This document shows positions 8,888-17,481 of a stretch of 64,000 nt of DNA, in pieces. Origin of the DNA: Brevibacterium mcbrellneri ATCC 49030 (GTDB taxonomy: Bacteria; Actinomycetota; Actinomycetes; Actinomycetales; Brevibacteriaceae); the NCBI RefSeq assembly GCF_000178455.1, contig NZ_ADNU01000022.1, forward strand, positions 1-64,000, in the 5' to 3' direction. The position numbers were made by a program, and so were the translations under genes. Each line of letters opens with the position of its first letter. The first letter of the stretch is position 1. A model generated the notes under the pieces. That model was not told where the DNA came from. It did no database searches and worked only from the letters and a program-made list of their open reading frames with translations.

Positions 8888-10438
8888 ATGTCGACGATTA
8901 CAGGACTGTTTGTCCCTAAATGGGGCATGACAATGGACGAGGGAACCCTCACCGAATGGCTCGTCAACGAAGGTGACGAGGTTTCTGCCGGTACCGCGAT
9001 CGCCTCAATGGAGTCGAGCAAGATTTCCGGCGAGATCGAAGCAGACGAGGCTGGTGTCCTGGCCAAGCAGGTACTCTCAATTGGCGAAACCGCCCCAGTT
9101 GGTGCGCTTATTGGTGTCATCGGTGGTGCGGACACACCCGCTGAGGACATCGACAAGTTTGTCTCCGAACACTCGAGCGCTGCACCCGAAGAGGCACCTG
9201 AACCGTCTTCGAACGAACCAGCCAAAGAGTCCACGAAGAAACAGGAACCTGCCCCCAAGGCAGAAAAACCTGCACCTGCTCCCAAAGCGAAGAAGCCTTC
9301 CAAAGCCTCTGCTGGAAAGGTGAACATTCCGCAAGAACTGCGTGGCTTTGACTCCGCTCCGGCAACCGAGCACGCTCTGGACCTGTCTCGTAAACACGAC
9401 ATCAAGCTGTCCTCCGTGACCCCAACCGGTCGCGCTGACCGTGTCACGGTTGCTGACCTCGTTGAGGCTGTCAAACAGGCAGGTGGCTCGCTGACGTTCG
9501 GCAACGACCGTGAGCGCGTGAACTTTGTTCCGCACGTGGGTGACGACGCGGATGTTCCGGCCACGGAACACGCCAGGGACAAGGCAGAAGAGTTGGGCGT
9601 AAATCTGCGCGACTGTCGCCCAACGGGACGCGCTGGGCGCATCACCGTTGAAGACGTTGTCGCTGCACACAGCCGCCTCAGCGGGGGCTCGCAGGATACG
9701 TCCGCTGACTCGACAGCGGACCCGAAAACCACCTCGGCGGTCTCAAACTCCGCCCAAGAGGTCCCCATGAGCCAAATGCGGCAGGTCATTGCTGGGCGTT
9801 TGAAAGAGTCGTACTTGGAGTCGCCTCACTTCCGGGTGACGGCACACGCCAACATCGACAAGCTCCTCGAGTTCCGACGCGAGGTAAACGCTCAGCGCCG
9901 TGATCTCAAGGTCAGCGTCAACGACCTGGTCGTTGCGGCTGTTGCCCGTGCGCTGGTTGCAGTCCCTGAGATGAACGCGCAGTTCGATGCGGAAGAAAAC
10001 GTCATTCGCCAGTTCGAACACGCGGACATCTCGGTGGCTGTCGCAACAGAAGAGGGCCTCATCACCCCGATTGTCACCCACGCGGACACGCGCACCATCA
10101 GCGACATCTCGAGCATCATGGTGGACCTGGCCACGCGCGCAAAAGCTGGTCAGCTGAAACCTGACGAGTTCCAGGGTGGCACGTTCAGCGTGTCGAACCT
10201 GGGCATGTTTGGAGTTTCGCACTTCGACGCGATCATCAACCCGCCACAGGTCGCGATCCTGGCAGTCGGATCGGCAAGCCGCCAGTTTGTGCCCGATGAC
10301 AACGGTGAACCAGTGGCAGCAAACCTTCTGCCGCTGACCGTTTCAGCTGACCACCGCGTGATCGACGGGGCGACAAACGCTCGTTTCGCGGCTGAACTCA
10401 AGAGGCTTCTGGAAAGCCCCAGCCTCATCGTCGTGTAA
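8888..10438 (+). CDS. acoC: Acetoin dehydrogenase E2 (dihydrolipoamide acyltransferase)
   Basis: Core acyltransferase of the complex. An N-terminal lipoyl domain (about 1-80) has Lys45 in MESSKIS as the lipoylation site. An acidic/Pro-Ala linker follows. Two separate peripheral-subunit-binding domains are visible at about 157-195 (ATEHALDLSRK) and 222-261 (ATEHARDKAEE); one is usual. A second linker leads to the catalytic domain, which ends with the active-site motif DHRVIDG (His489, Asp493). 516 residues, longer than single-PSBD relatives. A GGAGG motif within the acoB 3' end serves as ribosome site. The second linker contains one copy of the over-represented octamer (9730-9737). Confidence 0.9.
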   Translation: MSTITGLFVPKWGMTMDEGTLTEWLVNEGDEVSAGTAIASMESSKISGEIEADEAGVLAKQVLSIGETAPVGALIGVIGGADTPAEDIDKFVSEHSSAAPEEAPEPSSNEPAKESTKKQEPAPKAEKPAPAPKAKKPSKASAGKVNIPQELRGFDSAPATEHALDLSRKHDIKLSSVTPTGRADRVTVADLVEAVKQAGGSLTFGNDRERVNFVPHVGDDADVPATEHARDKAEELGVNLRDCRPTGRAGRITVEDVVAAHSRLSGGSQDTSADSTADPKTTSAVSNSAQEVPMSQMRQVIAGRLKESYLESPHFRVTAHANIDKLLEFRREVNAQRRDLKVSVNDLVVAAVARALVAVPEMNAQFDAEENVIRQFEHADISVAVATEEGLITPIVTHADTRTISDISSIMVDLATRAKAGQLKPDEFQGGTFSVSNLGMFGVSHFDAIINPPQVAILAVGSASRQFVPDDNGEPVAANLLPLTVSADHRVIDGATNARFAAELKRLLESPSLIVV

Positions 10439-10450
10439 GGAGAACGTTTC

Positions 10451-11851
10451 ATGCATTCCGAAAACGATTCGTTCGACGTCATCGTCATTGGTGCGGGCCC
10501 CGGTGGGTATGTGGCGGCCGGGAGGGCCGCCCAGCTGGGGTTGCGCACCGCGGTGATCGAACGCGCGGAACTGGGCGGGATCTGCCTCAACTGGGGCTGT
10601 ATCCCCACCAAGGCGTTGCTCCACGGCGCCGAGGTGGCCCGCACCTTGCGGACGTCCGCCCAGGTTGGTGTGGCCGTGGGCGAGGTTGACATCGACTATT
10701 CAGCGCTGGTCGCCCACTCACGCCAGACGTCTCAGACGCTCACCAGCGGGATTGCTGGGCTCATGAACGCGCGAGGTGTGACGGTCCTTGCCGGTACCGC
10801 AACCGTGGCTGGCAAGGGTCAGGTCGACGTTGAGATGGAAAGCGAAACTCGGCATTTGCGCGCCACGCACGTTGTCATTGCAACTGGGGCGTCACCTCGG
10901 TCTTTGCCAGGGATTGAACCTGACGGTGACCGTATTTGGACGTACCGGGACGCACTGGCCACAACCGAGATCCCGTCATCCCTGGTGGTCGTTGGGTCTG
11001 GTGCGATCGGGTCTGAGTTCGCTTCGCTGTTTGCCGACATGGGTTCGGACGTCACCCTTCTTGAAGCGGCGGATGACTTCTTGCCAGCTGAAGAGAAGGC
11101 TGCGTCATCCCAGGTGCAAAAGGCCTTTGAAGCCAAAGGGATCGACGTTCGCACGGGTGTGACCGTCAACGGTGTGAACGCCCATGCAGACGGTGTGGAC
11201 GTCGAGGTCGACGGTGAAACCATCACCGCAGAACGTGTTCTGTTGGCCGTTGGTGTGCAGCCGAACTCTGCGGGGCTGGGGCTTGAAGAGTTCGACGTGT
11301 GCGATGAGCGTGGCTTCATCAGGACCGACGCGTTTGGCAAGACCGAGGCGTGGGGGCTGTACGCGATCGGAGACGTTGCCGGTGGCCCTATGTTGGCGCA
11401 CAAGGCCTCACATGAAGCGCTCGTGTGCATTAACGCGCTTGCGGGCTTCGACCGGACTCCACCTGCCAAGGATTGGCGGGCGTGGGTCCCGCGGTGTACG
11501 TACACGTATCCGGAGGTCGCGTCGATCGGTTTGAGCGCCCAACAGGCAACCGAACAGGGCTACTCCCCTGTTGCTCGCCCGATCCGCTTTGCAGAGAACG
11601 GACGCGCCTTGGGCACCACGGAAACCGACGGTTTCGCACAAGTGCTCGTCGATGAAGCCTCTGGTGAAATCCTGGGTGGCAGCATCGTGGGACATGACGC
11701 GACGGAGCTGATTTCGCTCCTGTCAGTCGCACACGCGACAGGCGCTGATGCGGAAGAGTTCACCCACGCGATCATTCCGCACCCGTCGCTTGCTGAATCT
11801 GTTCACGAAAGTGTCCTTTCAGCACTTGGCAGGCCAGTCAATTCGATGTAG
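10451..11851 (+). CDS. lpdA: Dihydrolipoamide dehydrogenase (E3)
   Basis: FAD- and NAD-dependent E3 that reoxidises the lipoyl groups of AcoC. The N-terminal dinucleotide-binding motif is GAGPGG at 14-19. The redox-active disulfide is GGICLNWGCIPTK with Cys45 and Cys50. The NAD fold begins at VVVGSGAIGSEFA, and the C-terminal dimer interface has HAIIPHPSLAES, containing the base His. 466 residues, standard length. AAGGAG lies just upstream and the gene starts 13 nt after acoC, so it is the last gene of the aco operon. Confidence 0.93.
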   Translation: MHSENDSFDVIVIGAGPGGYVAAGRAAQLGLRTAVIERAELGGICLNWGCIPTKALLHGAEVARTLRTSAQVGVAVGEVDIDYSALVAHSRQTSQTLTSGIAGLMNARGVTVLAGTATVAGKGQVDVEMESETRHLRATHVVIATGASPRSLPGIEPDGDRIWTYRDALATTEIPSSLVVVGSGAIGSEFASLFADMGSDVTLLEAADDFLPAEEKAASSQVQKAFEAKGIDVRTGVTVNGVNAHADGVDVEVDGETITAERVLLAVGVQPNSAGLGLEEFDVCDERGFIRTDAFGKTEAWGLYAIGDVAGGPMLAHKASHEALVCINALAGFDRTPPAKDWRAWVPRCTYTYPEVASIGLSAQQATEQGYSPVARPIRFAENGRALGTTETDGFAQVLVDEASGEILGGSIVGHDATELISLLSVAHATGADAEEFTHAIIPHPSLAESVHESVLSALGRPVNSM

Positions 11852-11898
11852 TTCTTGCCTACGAATTGCTTTCCTCTGGCTACAGGGTTATGTTTATC

Positions 11899-12023
11899 CA
11901 CAAGTTCCGGGGACGGTGAAAGTCCGTACCGGCGGTTACAGTCCGCGACCTGAAACATATGTTTCGGCTGACTCGGTGAAATTCCGAGACCGACAGTTAC
12001 AGTCTGGATGGGAGGAACTTGTG
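11899..12023 (+). promoter_or_regulatory. FMN riboswitch (RFN element)
   Basis: Aptamer of the FMN riboswitch in the leader of the riboflavin operon. P1 is formed by CACAAGTTCC (11899-11908) and GGAACTTGTG (12014-12023). Conserved internal blocks are present in order: GGGGACGGTGAAAGTCCG, then CGGCGGTTACAGTCCGCGACC, and later GAAATTCCGAGACCGACAG with TACAGTCTGGATGGGAG. FMN binding is expected to repress the ribD operon. Confidence 0.95.
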
Positions 12024-12042
12024 GGTGCTTAGCACCCCTTTT
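12023..12042 (+). terminator. Putative riboswitch-linked intrinsic terminator
   Basis: GGGTGC-TTA-GCACCC hairpin (12023-12037) followed by CTTTT. It begins at the last base of the aptamer P1 stem, so formation of P1 and of this hairpin can influence each other. This suggests a transcriptional read-out in the leader in addition to the start-site hairpin further down. The U-tract is short (four T), so termination strength is uncertain. Confidence 0.55.
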
Positions 12043-12100
12043 CGGGTACCCGTACCCACGTGACCCCTGCGGTCAGTGGATACTTGGGGACACCTCGGCC

Positions 12101-12137
12101 TTCCATCATCCCGGTGTAAACGGGAGGTCAGATGGAA
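12101..12137 (+). promoter_or_regulatory. Start-site-sequestering hairpin of ribD
   Basis: TTCCATC (12101-12107) pairs with GATGGAA (12131-12137), and CCCG (12110-12113) with CGGG (12121-12124). The enclosed strand carries the GGGAGG ribosome site and the ribD ATG at 12132. This is a direct sequence indication of translational control downstream of the FMN aptamer. How aptamer state is transmitted across the ~80 nt between them is not visible. Confidence 0.6.
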
Positions 12138-13142
12138 GCTCTTCACTCAGCCACACGCGCGGCTCTTGGTGCCGCGACCCGTGGCGTGCGTGGCGCAAAT
12201 CCGCTGGTAGGCGCAGCAGTGCTGTGGGACGACGGCACGTTCACCACCGGCTACCACCAAGGCGCAGGCACCCCACACGCTGAACCTGACGCGATCCGCA
12301 ACGCTTCTCCCCGCTCAACAACCGGGGCCACCCTGGTTGTCACGCTCGAACCCTGCTCCCACACCGGACGTACCGGCCCGTGTACCCAAGCCATCATCGA
12401 CGCTGGCATCACACGGGTCGTTATCGCCAGCCGTGATCCTAACCCTCAAGCTTCCGGCGGCGCCCAGACCCTCACCGAGGCGGGCGTGGAAGTCCTGTTC
12501 CTCAACGACCTCGGGCAGTCATGGGCGCACGAAGTGGCCACCCAAGCTCACCGCCTCAACGCCCGCTGGTTCACCGCCGTCACCCACGACCGGCCGTTCA
12601 TCACCGCGAAAATTGCGCAAAGTCTGGACGGGTGTGTGGCTGCTCGCGACCGCACGAGTCAGTGGATTACGGGAGCGGAGTCGCGGGCACACGCGCACCT
12701 GACGCGCGCCCGGGTTGACGCGATCGCGGTGGGCACCGGCACCGCCCACGCCGACAACCCGCGGCTGACCGCCCGGACTGGTGACTCTCCTCACCAACCC
12801 ATCCCCGTGGTGTTCGGAACCACTGCGCTGCCTGGGGATTCGCACCTCGGGCGCAACCCGCGCACCCTCACGTACTCGGAGGTGGGTGCGGGATTGCGTG
12901 ACCTCCGCCGCCGAGGTGTTTCCCACCTTCTCCTGGAAGGCGGCCCCACGCTGATGGCTCACTTTCTGCAACACGATCTTGTCGATGAGCTCCACGTGTA
13001 CACCGCACCTCTGCTGTTAGGTGACGGGATCCGCGCGCCTCTCAGCGTGGACACGCTGGCTCAAGGCCTCAGGTTTGTTCCCGATGCCCCGCCTGAAGCG
13101 CTGGGCTCCGATACCTTTACTCGCTTCATGAAAGAGGTGTGA
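12132..13142 (+). CDS. ribD: Bifunctional riboflavin deaminase/reductase RibD
   Basis: Performs the deamination and the side-chain reduction in riboflavin synthesis. The N-terminal deaminase has zinc ligands in HAEPDA (His49, Glu51) and in PCSHTGRTGPC (Cys75, Cys84). The C-terminal reductase domain has KIAQSLDGCVA and the late LLLEGGPTLMAHFL block. At 336 residues it is slightly short but both domains are complete. The N terminus is unusually brief before GANPLVGA. Its start codon lies inside the leader hairpin; its stop overlaps ribE. First gene of ribD-ribE-ribBA-ribH. Confidence 0.93.
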   Translation: MEALHSATRAALGAATRGVRGANPLVGAAVLWDDGTFTTGYHQGAGTPHAEPDAIRNASPRSTTGATLVVTLEPCSHTGRTGPCTQAIIDAGITRVVIASRDPNPQASGGAQTLTEAGVEVLFLNDLGQSWAHEVATQAHRLNARWFTAVTHDRPFITAKIAQSLDGCVAARDRTSQWITGAESRAHAHLTRARVDAIAVGTGTAHADNPRLTARTGDSPHQPIPVVFGTTALPGDSHLGRNPRTLTYSEVGAGLRDLRRRGVSHLLLEGGPTLMAHFLQHDLVDELHVYTAPLLLGDGIRAPLSVDTLAQGLRFVPDAPPEALGSDTFTRFMKEV

Positions 13143-13786
13143 TGTTTACAGGAATTGTGCAAAAAGTGGTACCGGTTCATGCGGCGGAGCACCGTGACGG
13201 TTACGCGCGGATCGTGCTAGAAACCGGGGAGCTCACTGCGGACCTGCCGCCGGGTGGCTCTCTTGCGGTGAACGGCGTGTGCCTCACGGAAACCGAATCG
13301 CCTGCGAGCGCCGGCCGTTTCACGGCTCACGTCATGGAAGAAACCCTGCGACTCACTAATTTAGGGGCTTTGGGCGCTGGTTCGTTCGTCAACGTTGAGC
13401 GATGCCTGGCTATGACGGACCGGTTGGACGGCCACATTGTGCAAGGGCACGTGGACGCTGTGGGCGAAGTGCTCGCGGTGACTGAACTGGCTGGGTCTCG
13501 GATTGTGCGCGTGTCTGTTCCCGAACACTTAGCACCACTCATGGCGGTGAAAGGGTCCGTTGCGCTCAACGGGGTGAGCCTCACGGTCACCGCGGTCAGT
13601 GATGCAAGACCTGGGGCCGGGGTGGGACCTGCCCACTGGGTTGAAGTGTCCCTGATACCCGCCACGTGCGAAAACACGACCTTCGGAACAGCCCAAGTGG
13701 GCGACCTGGTCAACATCGAAGCCGATGTGGTCGCCCGCTACACCGCCCGCCTCAATCAGTTTGGTACGACAAAGGAAAACTCATGA
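13142..13786 (+). CDS. ribE: Riboflavin synthase, alpha chain
   Basis: Dismutates two 6,7-dimethyl-8-ribityllumazine molecules into riboflavin. It starts with the family signature MFTGIVQ and has two tandem lumazine-binding repeats, each with a GVCLT/GVSLTV-type motif (VNGVCLTE near 45, LNGVSLTV near 145). The ATG at 13142 is preferred; a GTG immediately before it is in frame but would give an atypical N terminus. 214 residues. It overlaps the ribD stop and the ribBA start. Confidence 0.93.
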   Translation: MFTGIVQKVVPVHAAEHRDGYARIVLETGELTADLPPGGSLAVNGVCLTETESPASAGRFTAHVMEETLRLTNLGALGAGSFVNVERCLAMTDRLDGHIVQGHVDAVGEVLAVTELAGSRIVRVSVPEHLAPLMAVKGSVALNGVSLTVTAVSDARPGAGVGPAHWVEVSLIPATCENTTFGTAQVGDLVNIEADVVARYTARLNQFGTTKENS

Positions 13787-15093
13787 CTGTGCTCGATGCT
13801 GCTCTCAACACCAACGCTTCCAATCCGGTTGAACTTGACTCAATCGACCTCGCAATCGCCGAACTCAAACGGGGCCGCCCCATCGTGGTGGTCGACGATG
13901 AAGACCGCGAAAACGAAGGCGATCTCATCATGCCCGCCCACACCGTCACACCGGAGTGGATGGGGTTCATGGTGAGGCACACCTCGGGCGTTATTTGCGT
14001 GCCCATGCTGCCGGAACGGGCAGCGGAACTGGACCTGCGCCCCATGGTGGCCAACAACCAGGACCCCAAAGGTACCGCCTACACGGTGTCCTGTGACGCG
14101 GCTGCCGGGGTTTCGACCGGCATCAGCGCCGCCGACCGCGCACACACCGCCAACCTGCTGGCCAATCCGGGCTCTAACACCTCAGACTTCACCCGTCCCG
14201 GCCACATGTTCCCACTCATCGCCAAGCCCGGCGGGGTGCGTGAGCGCGACGGGCACACGGAAGCCGGGGTCGAATTTGCGCGCCTGGCCGGGTTCGAACC
14301 CGTTGCGGTGATCGCCGAAATCATTCACGACGACGGCTCCATGATGCGCACGCCAGACCTGCGCCGGTTCGCTGACCAGCACGAACTTGCACTCGTGTCC
14401 ATCCACGACCTGGCGATTTGGCTCAATGCCCACGACGCAACCCCGCACCCTCGTGCCGGGCAGTGCCAGGTGACTGGCACCTCGGCGGTTGACCTACCCA
14501 CCCCGTGGGGCACGTTCTCCATGCGCGCATGGACCGGGCCCAGCGGCGCGGAACACGTGACCTTGGAACGGCCCGGGCCAGCTGAAGCGGCTGGGCACCC
14601 AGGCGACCACCAGGACACGCCACTCGTCCGGGTGCATTCGGAGTGCGTGACCGGCGATGTGTTCGGGTCCATGCGCTGCGACTGCGGTGAACAGCTCCAC
14701 GAATCCTTGCGCCTGATCAGCGACCACGGCGGCCTGCTGGTGTACGTGGGTGGTCACGAGGGTCGTGGCATTGGGCTGGCGAACAAGGTTCGCGCGTACG
14801 CCCTCCAAGATGAGGGACTGGACACGTTGGATGCGAACACTCGGCTGGGGCTGCCTGCTGACGCGCGTTCCTACGCCGAGGTGGCCGCAGTTGTGCGCGC
14901 CTGCGGACTGACCCGGGTGCGGCTTGTGACGAACAATCCTGACAAGGTCGCTGGGCTGCAAGAACACGGGGTTTCGGTGGTGGAGCGAGTGCCGGTTGAG
15001 GTGCCGGCGACTGCGCACAACGCCCGCTATTTATGGACCAAGGCTCAGCGTATGGGACACATTTTGAACACTCACGAAAGGGTAGGGGCATGA
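13783..15093 (+). CDS. ribBA: Bifunctional DHBP synthase / GTP cyclohydrolase II
   Basis: Supplies both precursors of the lumazine ring. The N-terminal 3,4-dihydroxy-2-butanone-4-phosphate synthase half has [15 protein letters not shown] and the RPGHMFPL region. The C-terminal GTP cyclohydrolase II half has the zinc-cysteine motif [19 protein letters not shown] and GHEGRGIGL. The ATG at 13783 overlaps the ribE TGA, giving 436 residues; a longer frame reaching back into ribE is not the gene. The inter-domain linker ([12 protein letters not shown]) contains an over-represented octamer copy at 14478-14485. Confidence 0.94.
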   Translation: MTVLDAALNTNASNPVELDSIDLAIAELKRGRPIVVVDDEDRENEGDLIMPAHTVTPEWMGFMVRHTSGVICVPMLPERAAELDLRPMVANNQDPKGTAYTVSCDAAAGVSTGISAADRAHTANLLANPGSNTSDFTRPGHMFPLIAKPGGVRERDGHTEAGVEFARLAGFEPVAVIAEIIHDDGSMMRTPDLRRFADQHELALVSIHDLAIWLNAHDATPHPRAGQCQVTGTSAVDLPTPWGTFSMRAWTGPSGAEHVTLERPGPAEAAGHPGDHQDTPLVRVHSECVTGDVFGSMRCDCGEQLHESLRLISDHGGLLVYVGGHEGRGIGLANKVRAYALQDEGLDTLDANTRLGLPADARSYAEVAAVVRACGLTRVRLVTNNPDKVAGLQEHGVSVVERVPVEVPATAHNARYLWTKAQRMGHILNTHERVGA

Positions 15094-15548
15094 AAACAGG
15101 TGGACCAGTGATCGACGTCGTTAAGCAGTCAGCGCGCGTAGCCGTCGTGGCAGCGCAGTGGCACCACCAGATCATGGATGGGCTGATTGCGGGCGCGGTC
15201 AGGGCCGCTGAAGAGGCCGAGGTGGAAGTGGAGCTTTTCCGTGTTCCGGGGAGTTTCGAACTGCCGGTTGTGGCCCAAGCAGCGGCCGCGCAGTTTGATG
15301 CGGTGGTGGCGTTGGGTGTGGTGATCCGTGGTGAGACTCCGCACTTTGACTACGTGTGTTCGGCTGTCACTGATGGTCTGAACCACGTGTCCTTGGACGC
15401 GCGCGTGCCGGTTGGGTTTGGTCTGCTCACGTGTGACACCGAACAACAGGCGATCGACCGCGCCGGTGGTCCGGGCGCGTCTGAGGATAAGGGTCACGAA
15501 GCCATGACCGCAGCGCTGAATACCCTGGCCGTGCTTAAGAACATGTGA
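15090..15548 (+). CDS. ribH: 6,7-dimethyl-8-ribityllumazine synthase
   Basis: Condenses DHBP with the aminouracil to form lumazine; members of this family assemble into icosahedral or pentameric shells. Start ATG 15090 overlaps the ribBA stop and follows AGGGG. Family blocks are [21 protein letters not shown] (residues about 53-61), [14 protein letters not shown] with the catalytic His, and [15 protein letters not shown]. 152 residues, normal size. Last enzyme gene of the rib operon. Confidence 0.95.
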   Translation: MKTGGPVIDVVKQSARVAVVAAQWHHQIMDGLIAGAVRAAEEAEVEVELFRVPGSFELPVVAQAAAAQFDAVVALGVVIRGETPHFDYVCSAVTDGLNHVSLDARVPVGFGLLTCDTEQQAIDRAGGPGASEDKGHEAMTAALNTLAVLKNM

Positions 15549-15566
15549 GGGCGTAGAATTCGCGAT

Positions 15567-16265
15567 ATGGCGCAGTTCATCAAGGTGATTCACACATTCC
15601 ACTACTTTGCCGAAGCGCTCAGTTGGGGAGCCATCGCATATTCTGTTTTCCTCATTTTTGGGCGCGGATGGTTAGGCATTCTGTGTGGAGCGCTAGCGCT
15701 GATCGCCACGATTTCAGTGTGGTCCCTGTTTGCGTCCTCGCGCGCTTTCTTCCGTAGCCCTATTGCGGTCGTGGCGTCACGCGCGGTGCTCTACGCGTTA
15801 GCTGTTGTTGGGCTCGTGGTAGCGGGCTTGCCGGTTGAAGCGATTATCTTGGCTGTTCTTTTGGTTGTCACAGAAGGCATCCTCATCGTGTTCAAGGCCC
15901 ATCCGGCGCTCCACCCGCACAGCGGTGGCCAAGCCAGGCTCGTCACCGACGCTCGCCGCGACGCGGAACGTGGGGCGGGCCGTGCTGGGGCCGAGCGTGG
16001 CTCTGAGCGAAACGGGGACCTTGCGGCGGACCGTAGGGCGGACCCGCGCCGCACTCCGTCAAACCGTGGCCCCCGCATTGTGCCGGGAGTGCAAGCGACC
16101 TCGGGCGAACAACGGACCGGGCAGTTCATGTCCCGGCGTGAAGCCCGGCTTGCCCGTGAAGCTCAAGCTGGTGAGGCAAAAGTCGGCAAAGAGCAAACTG
16201 GTGGATCGACGGCCGCCCGTATCGTTGGTGAAACGCCTAAGCGACCCCGCAAGAACAAGCGCTGA
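15567..16265 (+). CDS. Four-helix membrane protein with basic tail
   Basis: Begins 18 nt after ribH. The first ~115 residues contain about four membrane helices in two pairs (FHYFAEALSWGAIAYSVFLI, then GWLGILCGALALIATISVW, and two more). This is followed by ~115 hydrophilic residues very rich in Arg, Ala, Glu and Gly, ending PKRPRKNKR. The membrane part resembles small DUF2568/YrdB-type proteins, but I am not certain. Position after ribH hints at an accessory of the rib operon; no riboflavin-transporter motif is visible, and no function is assigned. Confidence 0.6.
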   Translation: MAQFIKVIHTFHYFAEALSWGAIAYSVFLIFGRGWLGILCGALALIATISVWSLFASSRAFFRSPIAVVASRAVLYALAVVGLVVAGLPVEAIILAVLLVVTEGILIVFKAHPALHPHSGGQARLVTDARRDAERGAGRAGAERGSERNGDLAADRRADPRRTPSNRGPRIVPGVQATSGEQRTGQFMSRREARLAREAQAGEAKVGKEQTGGSTAARIVGETPKRPRKNKR

Positions 16266-16268
16266 ACG

Positions 16269-16819
16269 CTACCCAAATAACCGTGACGGTTGATCCAGTT
16301 CTTCGCGCCCTCTAATCCACATGATGAACCCCAGGGCGGTGACCCCGGTGAACAGTACGACACCCGACACGGCGATCACTATGTTCATCACTCGTCCCAC
16401 TTTGGCTGCCCAATGCATCGGGGGACCCAGCATGAGTTGCTGATCTTTCAGTTCCCCACCGCACGTGATGGTGTATGTTCCAGGAGTACTATTAGAGAAA
16501 CTGCCGTCATAGTGCCACCCTTGTCCACGAACACTAATGACTGTGCCTGACCCAAAACCCCGGTACCAGGCTTTTTCGATTGGTCCTTCGACCTTACATT
16601 CCCGTGGCACCGCTTTTGCTGCAGCACGCGATGACCCGTAAACTGCAAAGGATGATTCGCCCTCATATTCAAAGGTCATCTGGTTGGTGAACGGCTTCAA
16701 TTGGGCACCGGGCGCCGCTAACACCACACCGCAGAAACCGCCCACGTGTTCGCGCCAGCAAACACATGCAGAAGCCCAATGATTCCTGCGAAGAGGAAGA
16801 TCCGTCCGGCTTTTTCCAC
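16269..16819 (-). pseudogene. Frameshifted paralogue of the adjacent membrane protein gene
   Basis: Encodes a relative of the neighbour at 16874-17422. A GTG at 16819 with AAAGGA upstream starts a frame reading MEKAGRIFLFAGIIG, which matches the neighbour's MRLAGKIIFFVGIIG. This frame stops after 34 codons. The rest of the protein continues in another frame (GVVLAAPGAQLKPF onward), with the shared core YTITCGGELKDQQLMLGPP against YTVTCGGALSDEQLMVGPP. The frame change lies around 16725-16755. It is either a real inactivation or a sequencing error; the remainder is well conserved, so decay would be recent. Confidence 0.6.
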
Positions 16820-16873
16820 AGTTTTCCTTTCAAACTTGTGCCCGCGTGACCGCGCATGAAGAAGCGCTGTACT

Positions 16874-17422
16874 TTAGGCAAAGCCAGCCTGCTTCTTCTG
16901 CTTGTTACGCCCCACCAACCACAGGATGAGTCCCAGGATGGTCAGCCCAGCAAAACCAAAGCCACCAAAGACTCCAATAAGAATGGATCCTGTTAAACCA
17001 AAGATGGACCCAATCCCTACCGGAGGCCCCACCATAAGCTGTTCATCGCTCAGCGCTCCACCACACGTGACGGTGTATTTCCCCGCAGTTTTCGCTTCGA
17101 ACGAACCGGCGTAGTGCCACTTTTCATCCGAACCACTGGACCAATACCCTGACGAACCACCCTTGTACATGGCTTCGCCACCAGGCCCTTCGACCGTGCA
17201 ATCTGTCGACACTGAAGCCGCTGCCCCAGATGACCGCGCGTAGACCGTGAGGTTCGACTCGCCATCGTGATCAATACTCGTCGTTGCACTGAACCTCTTG
17301 AGACTGTCAGTCGTTGAGGCGATCTTGCCAAAACTGAACACGCCCATGAGGATCGCACCACCAAGCACAAGCACGAATCCAATAATTCCTACGAAGAAGA
17401 TGATCTTTCCGGCCAAGCGCAT
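16874..17422 (-). CDS. Small membrane protein with extracytoplasmic beta-domain
   Basis: 182-residue protein with an N-terminal membrane helix (AGKIIFFVGIIGFVLVLGGA), a ~100-residue central domain containing two Cys (DCTVEGP and TCGGALS), a second helix pair, and a Lys-rich tail. Start ATG 17422 follows AAAGGAC; a longer frame upstream overlaps the divergent crtB gene and is rejected. The two cysteines in a domain between membrane segments suggest an exported disulfide-bonded domain. It is paralogous to the broken gene next to it. Function unknown. Confidence 0.65.
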   Translation of the reverse strand: MRLAGKIIFFVGIIGFVLVLGGAILMGVFSFGKIASTTDSLKRFSATTSIDHDGESNLTVYARSSGAAASVSTDCTVEGPGGEAMYKGGSSGYWSSGSDEKWHYAGSFEAKTAGKYTVTCGGALSDEQLMVGPPVGIGSIFGLTGSILIGVFGGFGFAGLTILGLILWLVGRNKQKKQAGFA

Positions 17423-17481
17423 TCCATGTCCTTTCGGTAGTGCTCCGGTTCTACTGTACGGGCACATGAAAAGATGGGGCC

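Noticed and set aside
13666-13782. Upstream extension of ribBA
   Set aside because: The extra codons overlap the 3' end of ribE out of frame; the ATG at 13783 overlapping the ribE stop gives the family N terminus.
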